Shown piece by piece: positions 13,001-23,500 of a stretch of DNA of 64,000 nt; position 1 is the stretch's first letter; each line of letters opens with the position of its first letter. A model generated the notes under the pieces. It made no database searches, was not told the origin of the DNA, and saw only the letters and a program-made list of their open reading frames with translations. Location: positions 18,327,170-18,391,169 of the forward strand of contig OX424569.1 of the NCBI GenBank assembly GCA_949152475.1, read 5' to 3'. The stretch comes from Terebella lapidaria. Lineage: Eukaryota > Annelida > Polychaeta > Terebellida > Terebellidae. A program made the position numbers and the translations under genes.

Positions 13001-16000
13001 CGAGCCGGCCGTGCCTCTAATCCCGGTCAGAGAGCGCAGGAAGCTGCCGACTCCACCTCCGATGCGGCGTGTGGCCCCGCCCCCGCTGCCCCGGGCTATC
13101 CCTGCCGTACCGCCCCTCCCGCGGGAGTACACAGACCCCGTACGTGCATCAAGTCGGAATAAACATGAGACGTTATGACCTAGACGTATACTATTATAAG
13201 CTTCATCACTTGTGACTTTTATCATAATTCAGGACCGTCCAGTTCGGGAAGTCAGTCAGACCTTGATCGAGGCACCACCTCCGATGTTCGAGCCGCCGAA
13301 ACAAAGACGTCCGCCGCCACCAAAACGGCCCAAAGCCAAGCCTAGGTACGATTGAAACCCGAATACTGGGCGAGTTATGTCCAAAACGACCCAAAGCCAA
13401 GCCTAGGTACGATTGAAACCCGAATACTGGGCGAGTTATGTCCAAAACGACCCAAAGCCAAGCCTAGGTACGATTGAAACCCGAATACTGGCCGAGTTAT
13501 GTCCAAAACGACCCAAAGCCAAGCCTAGGTACGATTGAAACCCGAATACTGGGCGAGTTATGTCCAAAACGACCCAAAGCCAAGCCTAGGTACGATTGAA
13601 ACCCGAATACTGGGCGAGTTATGTCCAAAACGACCCAAAGCCAAGCCTAGGTACGATTGAAACCCGAATACTGGCCGAGTTATGTCCAAAACGACCCAAA
13701 GCCAAGCCTAGGTACGATTGAAACCCGAATACTGGCCGAGTTATGTCCAAAACGACCCAAAGCCAAGCCTAGGTACGATTGAAACCCGAATACTGGCCGA
13801 GTTATGTCCAAAACGACCCAAAGCCAAGCCTAGGTACGATTGAAACCCGAATACTGGCCGAGTTATGTCCAAAACGACCCAAAGCCAAGCCTAGGTACGA
13901 TTGAAACCCGAATACTGGGCGAGTTATGTCCAAAACGACCCAAAGCCAAGCCTAGGTACGATTGAAACCCTAATACTGGCCGAGTTATGTCCAAAACGAC
14001 CCAAAGCCAAGCCTAGGTACGATTGAAACCCGAATACTGGCCGAGTTATGTCCAAAACGACCCAAAGCCAAGCCTAGGTACGATTGAAACCCGAATACTG
14101 GCCGAGTTATGTCCAAAACGACCCAAAGCCAAGCCTAGGTACGATTGAAACCCGAATACTGGCCGAGTTATGTCCAAAACGACCCAAAGCCAAGCCTAGG
14201 TACGATTGAAACCCGAATACTGGGCGAGTTATGTCCAAAACGACCCAAAGCCAAGCCTAGGTACGATTGAAACCCTAATACTGGCCGAGTTATGTCCAAA
14301 ACGACCCAAAGCCAAGCCTAGGTACGATTGAAACCCTAATACTGGCCGAGTTATGTCCAAAACGACCCAAAGCCAATACCAAAACATGTAGGCCGATCAG
14401 CCAAAACTGCTGCTACCAATAATTATGCTGAATTTTTTTTATGGGCTAGTGAATCATTAATGTCCAGTATAGAAGACTGTGCATGTTTGAGACCTTCGTC
14501 GACAGTGATATCGGTGGGTAGGGTAATAAAAGTGTGACATGATCACTCGCGTGACGGCGGCGAATCTGACGGATACAAAGGGGCATCTTGCGTAATACCC
14601 GTCTCCTTTATGCCGTGTTTGCTGGATAAATCCATGTTTGCTTATCTGAGAGTCGCCATTCAATAGCTGCCTCACCAGAGAGCCCCGTCTTTTATTGATT
14701 GTTTTTACATTAGATACACGTCAGAATCTTGTTTCGTGCCCTGTTATTGTTTGGGGTTATAGAATAAGGCAACATATCTGAGCTGGGGCTGACGATATAA
14801 GAGCATCGCGGTTTATGCAGGATCAGACGGAATTGCTATTAGGACAATACCGCTGTATTATCTTCATTGTCTGTTCCACAACATATACGTTTGAGACGAA
14901 AATCTTCAGTTGTGATAACATAGTTGACTACAGTGTTGTAGGTAACAAGGTTGTGCACCGGACTTGATAAACTGGTCTGAAATCTAGCATCTTCACTGGG
15001 GTCGGATGAACCTTTCAACTTGGACAAGAAGTGTAGCAAAGCCGTGTAAGGTTGCTTGTATAGCTCTGTGTTAGCCCCTGACATCCCCATTGTCTCTCCG
15101 CTAGGGAGTTCCGTCTGGCGCCGGTCCGAAGCAGCGACACACCCGCCACCAGAGTGGACCAGAGAGAGATCATGGACCCGCTCGACTACCTCGCCAAGTA
15201 TTGCATCATACAGTGAGTATTACGTCGTACATGGTGTACTGGATTTTATACAATGAGTATGAATAAAGCATGTCACATTTGAGCCTGGCTATGTCGATCA
15301 AAATATGTGTTCTGTCAGCGACAACGCGTTAACTCCCCCTCTGCCTCCCCAGCAAGGACCGCCTGCCGCTGTACGAGCGCGTATTCCGCAAGGTCGTCAA
15401 GGAGCAGAACTATCGCTACGTGGACGTGCCCCACAACGACCCCAACCCGGACCCTGAGGACGACATGGAGAGCGACCCCGCCCCAGAGGTAACCATGGCA
15501 ACTAAAACTTATGGTGCATGCTGCCCCGGTCTTACTGTTCTATCACTGGACGTATGGTTTTCCTCTGTTTGGAGGAAACTGGCATGAATTGACTTTCTCC
15601 TATCATCTCAGCCTGGCTCTGGCAAGAAGAAAAAGAAGAAGGCGCCGGTTGTCAAGGCGATACTTGAGCCGCACGAGGAGAAGATGATAAACGACATGAC
15701 CGTCATCAACCGCTCCACGAGAGAAGAGTACGCCAAGGTTTGTACGACATCACTCATACAATGCCTGAGACAACCTGATAGTCACATTAATTAAAACTCA
15801 CCACGTCGGCTCCAGTATTGCTGTGACATGATTGGTTGTTTTTCTTCTGCAGACTGGTTTCAACATCGGGGACCAGAATGTATCGAAAGTGCACTTCACC
15901 CTGGACACGCTGATTGACAAGTACGAGGATCTACAGGAAAAACACGACAAATTACAGGGTCAGTGACGTCACGGAATCCGATTGGTCGTCTTCCCGCAAC

Positions 16001-18053
16001 ATACCCGCTTTTGGTGTCCGTTCGTTCACAATGGTGTCCATGTTTCCTTCCATCAGGTGATCGTATTATGATGATTGCCGACATCGCAAGACGAAAGTTC
16101 CCGGATGTTGCTAAGCTGGACTATAAGCCCAAGGGAAAGAAGAAGAAAAGGGTATTTAGAACGCTGTCAGAATATATGCCATTTCAAACATGATATATAA
16201 TGCATTCTTTTGTGTATATTCTAACTCCTGTATTTATGTTGGTAAGGGCAAGAAGAAGAAAGCGCCGGCACCACCCCCTAGGGAGTTGATGCACGAGCAC
16301 TCGGCAGATGTCGCTGTACAGACAGAGGGGGAGGACCAGAGTAGCCCCGCCCCCATAGGCTCCTCCCCCCGCGCTCCACCCCGTAAGGTCACGGATGTCG
16401 ACATCGTCCAGCGACTCAGCAAGAAAATGTTGGACGAGGTGGGGCTCGGTTATAGCCACCTTTGTAAAAGAAAGCGAAAACAGTAACCAGTTGATACATT
16501 CCCAAATATTGTAGATACAGTTCAGGTGATTAGTTATGGTGTATGTTGTGTGATGAGCGTGGTACGTGTTATTGCAGATTACCGTGGATCCAGAGATCGT
16601 GCGCGTGAACATTGAGATCACTCGGCTCCAGGAGAAACTCCGGGACGTGGACGACAGGATCGAGGACCTGGAAGGTATGCTCCAACATGTAGCTCCTAAA
16701 ATTCAGAGGGTCAATTTACTTTTGTGGTCTTGGACTCATCATCAACCCTTATCAACACCCTTAAACCGTTGACAAATTGTGTGTTTATCCAGACGAGAAG
16801 AAGCTGTTGCAGTTGTACAGCCGAGATGAGTACCAGAAGGATGTGACCAGAGACAGTAAACCCGAGGTATTCCTGCGACAACAGAGCGCGCTCTACAGGA
16901 AGATGCACGAGCAAAACGTACGGCTCCGTTCTAGCACTCTGTCCGATAAAACCCATCATAATTTGAATCAAATTACTAATATAGTGGTCAACAGGACTTA
17001 AAGACCATTTGCCAGAGTGAAATAGATATAATGGTCATGTGGTGAAAATATAAGGTATCACAATTACCCTTCACGGTAGGATGAGGAGATGAACGTATCA
17101 GAGTTAGGCGAGGCACTGCAGCAGATCAACGGTCACCTCATCACCGACAAGGAGCTACAGTTCATCTTCCACGTAAGCAGAGGATGCAGCCAAGCTCATG
17201 GCCCGATTCTTCCCCAAGTTTAGTGTTTTTGGCTAAGGTTTTATCATGATTTGCTTGGGTTTGTTCCCCCAGATCCTTGATATCCCGGGAAGACGCCGTG
17301 TCAACCTGCAGCTGTTCAGTGTCATCGCCGCGCTGTCCGAGAAAGTCCGCCAAGTCGAGTGAGTCACACCATTTATTCTATGATGAAGGATGTACATCAC
17401 TGTCTTTCAGCCTCAAAATGCAGTCGTACCTGATTGTCTGATGTGATACCACGGCATGGTCACGAATTCCAATACAAATCCGTTCTTTTACTTCATCTCC
17501 GCAGCCCATTCATCAGAAAACTGATCAACAAGTTTGATTACGAAGCTCTCAACGTCAAAATGGACAAATCTAAGGTAGTAAAAAATCACAGCAACAAAAC
17601 ACAAATTCCCAGTCATGAACCAATCCGTACGATACCGTCACATCACCAGCCTTTGTCCTGACCCCTATTCCTTGTGTCTGTCCGTGTCTACAGGAGCTGT
17701 TCTGGCTGCTGGACGAGCGAGAAGACGGGGTTCCCTCGGGCAAGGTCACCTCCAGCAGTCTGGCCGTGGAGCTAGCAGCCGGCGGGGTCACTCCGGAACA
17801 CACACAATATGTCAGTAACTTAGCTCATCACAGAAATCGTTGCAAATAATGAAGAACTTCGTTAGTTTTTGACGTCGGACAAACCTTCTCATTAGTGGTG
17901 GTTTCGTTTTGTTTTTGCAAGGTTGTGAACAAATTCAGTCGGGAGAACAAAGGAATCGTGGACTTCATGGATTTCTTGACCTACGTTCCGCTATTTATAG
18001 AGATCCATGGACGGATTGTGGATGATCCTTTGTCCAACAATAGGGTTTTCTAA
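4327..18053 (+). CDS. Unrecognised large Pro/Glu/Lys-rich protein, 33 visible exons, 5' end missing
   Basis: I joined 33 exons by GT-AG boundaries. Their phases agree at every junction, and the summed coding length is 5073 nt, exactly 1690 codons plus TAA. No internal stop is met. The visible protein has an N-terminal part with a CxxC-x6-CxxC cluster (residues 72-85), a long hydrophilic middle rich in Pro, Glu and basic residues, two Lys-rich patches, coiled-coil-like segments (about residues 1320-1355 and 1455-1500), and a C-terminal part of about 165 residues resembling two pairs of EF-hands that have lost their calcium ligands. No signal peptide or membrane segment is seen in the visible part. 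I do not recognise the family and assign no function; an EF-hand-derived scaffold is only a guess. The start codon and upstream exons are not in view. The gene carries a splice-donor minisatellite after exon 20. Confidence 0.85.
7497..11937 (+). CDS. Central low-complexity exons 11-17 of the large gene
   Basis: Exons: 7497-8660, 8776-8820, 9061-9252, 9798-9995, 10522-10605, 11289-11426, 11878-11937. The 1164-nt exon is the largest and encodes a hydrophilic stretch rich in Arg, Asp, Ser and His (about residues 423-811) with no recognisable domain. The smaller exons encode Pro/Glu/Thr-rich linkers; the sixth of this block has a run of Glu/Asp ending in EEEVEVEEAVP. All seven exons are divisible by three and begin and end in phase 1, so any of them can be skipped without changing frame. 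Acceptors at 9797 (TGCTAAG) and 10521 (CCCTACAG) were chosen because other candidates break the frame. The first exon could instead begin a few bases later at another AG. Confidence 0.75.
12688..13345 (+). CDS. Basic and Pro-Glu-repeat exons 18-20 of the large gene
   Basis: Exons: 12688-12830 (Lys/Arg-rich), 12954-13139 (PEPE-type repeats, then a Pro-rich stretch) and 13233-13345 (Pro-rich, ending KRPKAKP). The first of these begins with GTAAGC right after its acceptor AG, so a donor-like site directly follows the acceptor. The last one ends inside the first unit of the 61-bp minisatellite that fills the start of the next intron. Splice phases link these exons to those before and after. Confidence 0.78.
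13320..14376. repeat. 61-bp minisatellite made of an exon tail plus its splice donor
   Basis: Eighteen units of 61 bp start at 13320 and repeat every 61 bp; the last, at 14357, is partial. The first unit includes the final 26 nt of coding exon 20. Every full unit repeats that exon tail, then CCTAG and the donor GTACGA. Donors fall at 13346 + 61k for k = 0 to 16, so the intron opens with 16 spare copies of its own 5' splice site. Differences between units are few (GGGC or GGCC, CCCG or CCCT), so the expansion is recent. The exonic first unit differs from all intronic copies by CGGCCC instead of CGACCC. Use of any later donor would read AGG TAC GAT TGA and stop at once. Confidence 0.97.
15105..18053 (+). 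CDS. C-terminal exons 21-33: Lys-rich, coiled-coil and degenerate EF-hand-like part
   Basis: Exons: 15105-15212, 15353-15488, 15612-15737, 15853-15958, 16057-16151, 16247-16438, 16578-16674, 16793-16917, 17080-17172, 17273-17358, 17505-17574, 17694-17810, 17922-18053 (TAA 18051-18053). The protein shows GKKKKKKAP, then a helical segment LDTLIDKYEDLQEKHDKL, a second Lys patch KKKKRGKKKKAP, a coiled-coil-like ITRLQEKLRDVDDRIEDLE, and a final helical part with SELGEALQQINGHLITDKEL and VNKFSRENKGIVDFMDFL. The last two look like EF-hand helix-loop-helix units whose loops lack the usual Asp/Glu ligands (that is family knowledge; the assignment is inference). These are the best-conserved-looking exons, with strong donors and acceptors throughout. 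Confidence 0.85.
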
Positions 18054-18900
18054 GCGACAGTCCGCTAATCCCAAAGAACATCCGTCCAGCAACAAGGTCT
18101 TCTGAACAACAGACAGTCATCAAGATACCATTCCAACACCCGACTCCCCAGAACTACAGCCCATGCACCGACTGCAAAGACCACGTTCAAAGACAAATAA
18201 CATTGTGTGATAAGTCTGCTATTTGTAGGTTGTGATAATTGTCATATGTTAGATATGACGGATATTTTTGTGCATGTAACTGCAAGAAAGGATGAAAAAA
18301 TATGAGAAAATCAAGACTAAAACCGCAGTTTGTGATATAAGCACTCTGTGATATAGCACCATTTGAGCCTAGACTGAGATAGTACTCCGATACCCGATGT
18401 CGAATGTATTCGATATCCATGTAATATGCATGTACCTGTGTGATATGCATTTATTTCTGTGCACAATTGTGACGGTTCCTCATAATATTGATTGATGTGA
18501 AAAAATTATAGGCCGTAATTTCGTGTATACCACCAGAAATAGCAATCCAACTAAATACGTACATGTAATAATTATGTATAGAAGAAATATACCGCCTAAT
18601 GGCTACTAATGTGTAAATACATTATATATCACATTAAATTGTACAGTATGTCCTACCACTATACTCAGCGTATACATATCACTTCCAATGTGATCTAACA
18701 AATATAGACACTGCTCAAAATCTGTCTTTCATTTGCTGTTGATTACAACATATCGATGTTTATCGAATATTGTGCCTTGAGTACACGGAGCATATTGTAG
18801 CTTTGTGTATCGCATTTCCACAAGGCTGTGGCGCATCTTCACTCTCAGATTGTTCATTCCTTTCTCCAGCACTTAGCACGTAATAAAGTATTATTTCGCA
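18054..18900 (+). other. Probable 3' UTR with AATAAA signal
   Basis: Sequence after the TAA is AT-rich and non-coding. The first clear poly(A) signal, AATAAA, lies at 18882-18887. That would give a 3' UTR of about 850 bases; an earlier variant signal cannot be excluded. Confidence 0.5.
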
Positions 18901-20455
18901 GATTTGTTAGTGAATTCATGTACTCCAATGTTTTTCCCATTTATGCTGAAATTAAAACATAAAATCGTCTTCTGTTTATCTGGTGTATTTTATCACTCTA
19001 GACACAATCATCATGCAAACAAGGTTGATATTTGCCAAGCCGTTACGAATGATTATCACTTATCGAACGCCATTTTGAAATGCGTGTAATTCAAACATTT
19101 TACTGACGTTTTAACTTACCGGACGATAATTGAAAATCGGTCTCTACCCGATTTTCACCAGGGACCCGATTTATCATTTTGAAGAATCCTATTGTTTTTA
19201 AGATAGGATATGACTAGAGGTCGAAATCAGAACATTTTCAGGACGGTGGCTGTAAAACTTGACATGGACCCTTCATATACCACCAGGGCCGAACTCTACC
19301 GATTGCGGGTCAATCCATTGATTGAATGATTCCTGGCTCAAAGGATCATCCGGGAAGCTCAAAATCCATATCGGGGAAAGAAATGCATCGCAGAACAGAA
19401 CGTACATTATTTTCATACTCTTGGCCCTAGTCATATTTTCGGGATACATTGGGTGAACTTTTACCCCAACCTAAACTTTTTCTACTGCATCTGCTATATT
19501 TACTTCAATATGTTCTTCAATATCTGACGGTACGTCGTAGAGCGAGATGTTATTCTTGGATTTTTCAAGTCAAACTACATTGCCACGTTTCTTAGGGGTA
19601 TGTTGGTTGAACTACAATTGCCTCATCTTCTATTGCTGATGTGGCATTTCAACGCTTGACACCGATATGCCTCCAAGGCGTCATTAGGCCTTGTCGTCTG
19701 GTTCTAACAGTGTTGCAGAACAAGTCCTCAAATTCCGATAATATCAACAAAATGTACAATATAATGACTAAATTTATGATAAAACTGAAGTAGCAACCTC
19801 ATTTACACATTTTTGTCTGTAATCACATCGGGGTGAATGTTTCAATTATAGAAAAACCCTTCAATGAAAAGCTGACAAAAAAGCCGAAAATCACTAATTC
19901 CTTTTGATTTTTCTTATATATACTATAAATCGCGATGGTGTTTCTATTCCATATTGACGTACATATCCCACAGTCTCCAGTGCATATACACGTGCGACAC
20001 TGGAACGGCACGAGAGCGCACCCGATATACATTAAACAATATTGATCGGAGATCGATACTAGTACACGTTGATATAAGTCATATATAGCTTCCGTAGCAT
20101 CTGGCGGCAATTGTTCTATTGGATTTTTCGCCCTGATCTGCCGATGATAGCGAGTTCAACATTGACATGTATGTAGAGGAAAGTCACGGAGTCCTAGACG
20201 GGTTGGAGATGAACTGTGTCTAAGGCTTCACGGAGATCATCAACATAACTTGATGATGGCGTGCGGATGATTCCGTACTCTGTTCTCCGTTTGTGGAACT
20301 TATGGAAGTGTAAATGGACACTACGTTTTCGGATAATACCGAATAACATACATTAGATTTGATGTTGTCCTGAGTTAGGGCGGTATTTCGAACTATCGGG
20401 CGATAATTTGGAAATGACGATGTTGACTCATAACGGATATAGCTTTGGCCACTAG
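18901..20455. other. Intergenic stretch, nothing recognised
   Basis: No supported exon, RNA gene or complete mobile element was found here. A piece near 19280-19700 has a few long open stretches that look like decayed repeat sequence, but I could not identify it. Confidence 0.4.
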
Positions 20456-20557
20456 CCATACACTGCGGCATCGATCTTCGGAAGGCTCGAACGCCGACAC
20501 AAGTGTACCCTCTACCTATCTACGTCGTATTGTCAGCTCCGGACACGATACATCAAG

Positions 20558-23500
20558 ATGCGGATGCGGTTGATGACCCGGCGGCTGGCGCTGTTTCTCA
20601 TGATGAGTGCTTCGGCCATCCTGCTGGTCGTGTACATGTCGCTCTACCAGGTGCAGAAAGACCGCTGGTCAAGGATCATGCGGGATATACCCACCTCCGC
20701 AGGTAACTATGGTAACCGCTAATATCTAAAGGAACATTAATATCCATTACATGGAAAATTTCCACTGTTGAAATGCTTATATCTTAAAAAGTAAGATGAT
20801 ACCGAATATTCGTTGAGACGTGGTGATTTCAACTAACCAACCCACTATTTTTCCACGGCCCCATTTCGTTTGCTCGTGATTGTGTTTGTTTCACGACGTC
20901 AGGACGATATTATCTACGATGCGCCTATAGATGCTATAACATGGGGTTAAGAATTTGACCTTCAGAAACGGCCCCATCCTATGTCAAAATGCACTACATG
21001 CCTACTCTAACTATTATCCGTGAATGCTCGCTGAATAAATTAACTTCATGTGCACTGTTATACCCATAGTCGTATATAGTCAGTAAATTTCAGATTGGTG
21101 TACCTTGTTAAATTAGTTTCCTGGTGTCTTGACGTACGGTGTGGGACAAGTGGGACAGTACCAATATTCACCCTCCTGGAAATTTGATTCAACACACAAT
21201 GTTTCATTAATTGTCTCGCAATTATAATTATCTGTCCTTACCAAATAACATAGTCATACGCGTCAACATCAGTTACCATATTTATTAGCCATATACATGT
21301 AGGTAATCAGATACCAATAAAATTTACAGTTATCACGCGAGGAACAATAACTATCAATGCTTTTAATGATTTGGGCAATAAGAACATGCTTGGCTAATGG
21401 TTTTTTAATCGACACCAACTCAAATATATTTGCAGCTGAATTAATGTTCAAATGTTTACCATATTAAAAAGTGTGGCATATACATATAGGTTTACGATAC
21501 TCGATAAGCGGTCATACAGACAGTAGGACACTTATATCTTGAATGACCTTTACAATTTTATACTGGGCCTAAATGACACTGGGTTTGAAAGGCACTGGGT
21601 CTAAATGCCATTGCGCGCTCCCTTGAGATACCCATAACTAACGTCATTAGGACGCAGACACATTGCTGCGAGAATTGAATTGAATCTCGCAAATCAGGTG
21701 CTTCTTGAAAATCGATGTTTTGGATTATAACGTATTCGATGTCAAAGTAATAACACAACAGACAGTACGGTGAAGAAGGGGTTGGTGGGGGATGGGCGGT
21801 GGTGATTTTAGGCATTACATGGTTGTTTCCTGCCATTTGTCCCCACAATCGACATGCTAAAGCTGTTTGTTTCGGATACTTCTGAAATTGCACTTCCCAT
21901 TGGAACCAATATCAAAACGCCCCAATTCAAATGTCCACAACTCCTTCCAAGAACAATGTCGAGATTAGCTGTGTGCATGTGTTAATTACTCCGTCCACCA
22001 TAACAATGAACATAGATTGGATTTTAACCCAATAAAAATACGAATTTTCGTCACATGTGACCACCATTTACTTAGACTGTTCCAGACACTACAACTGGCT
22101 TCGAAGCTACATGTACATATATTAGTAGGCGATGCCAACCAGCTCAGTTGCACGACAGACCACAGCAAAGTATGCCCACCCACCTACTTGGTGTTCCGGG
22201 CTTCCCCATCTTCGGGATACGGATTCCTCTATACCTGTAACGGACGTCAGAGGCCACGTATCTGGCTGACTGTTTATTTACTACCATCTGTCCCAACAGA
22301 TGACATGTTGAAGGCTGTTCAGGGCCACGTCTCGGACGATATGTTCCTCAGGCTCCAGACCTGGGCCTCACGTGTCGAGGAGAAGCAGCAGCTTAGCGAG
22401 GACCCCTGGGAGCGGGAACAGCGCAAACGCAAGGAGTATATTGGCAAGGTACGTTGTCAGGGTAACCATCCACCAATTGAATACCTTGTATAAAACGACA
22501 ATAATTTGATAATAGTAGAGACGCCTATTATTTACAAAATGAACGACACATTATGATATCAATGGATTGTGAATATGACCAGTTTCTGTAATCTTATAAA
22601 AGATTAAACGTGTACAAATAAAGTATCAACGGGAACAAAACTAACATTTGCGTGAATTCCTAATGAGTCTTGTCAATTCTGGCACTACATGTATGTAATG
22701 CAAACTTGGAACGTAATAAAGCATTACATATAAGACGACATCAGTACATTGTTAACTAGACGTCACGTTGATAACGTTGTTTACGTTCAATCACACACGT
22801 GTAGGCTCATATGGTTGTTTTGAGACATGTGGTACCAATAAATTAATGACACTTTAAAGTGCTATGACATTGAGATTCTCCTGTCGCGATCAATACACGC
22901 AGTAAATCAATCAATAAACACTATATACCAGCTGTAACGTTCGATCGTCTCAACGCTGGTTTATGCCTTCACTCACACATGTACATGTCATTTGCTTTTT
23001 GTTTTGAAATTTAAGCATTCATATATACCAGAAAAAAACTGTACGCGGAATTCGATGCAGAAATTACTCATCAAATATGGAATGAAAGGAAATGCCTCAA
23101 GCTAGTAGGCTTCTATATGACTGGTAACCATCTTCCCTCTCTGACAGGTGTGTTATGAGGTACGAGAGGCCGCCGAGGTCAAGAAGCCCCGGCCCCAGGA
23201 CATGCTCGAGTACATGGTCCTGGACAACGTGGACAACGTCATCTTCTGCCCGTCCCTCGAGGACAATAAAGCCGAGGACTGGCAGCGGGTCCTAGAGGTA
23301 TGATGTTTCTACCGTCTAAACAAATAGAGAGAGCAACACCATCACCAGCTGTGCCAATACCAAGGATCAAGGATTATTCCAATCGTCTCTAGAATGGGTA
23401 GAAGAGAGATCATTGATCATATAGGTTCGGTAGGTTCACTTGTGTTTTCTCCCATTCCCATCAGGAATACGCAGAGCGGGCGCTAAGGCTGGAGAGCTAC

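Noticed and set aside
13206-13445. Minus-strand open frame over exon 20 and the 61-bp repeat
   Set aside because: It exists only because the repeat is open in that frame; the plus-strand exon explains the sequence.
16184-16621. 145-codon minus-strand open frame
   Set aside because: A shadow of the plus-strand exons 16247-16438 and 16578-16674.
19823-20110. 95-codon minus-strand open frame
   Set aside because: AT-rich, no domain, no conserved neighbour or splice partner.
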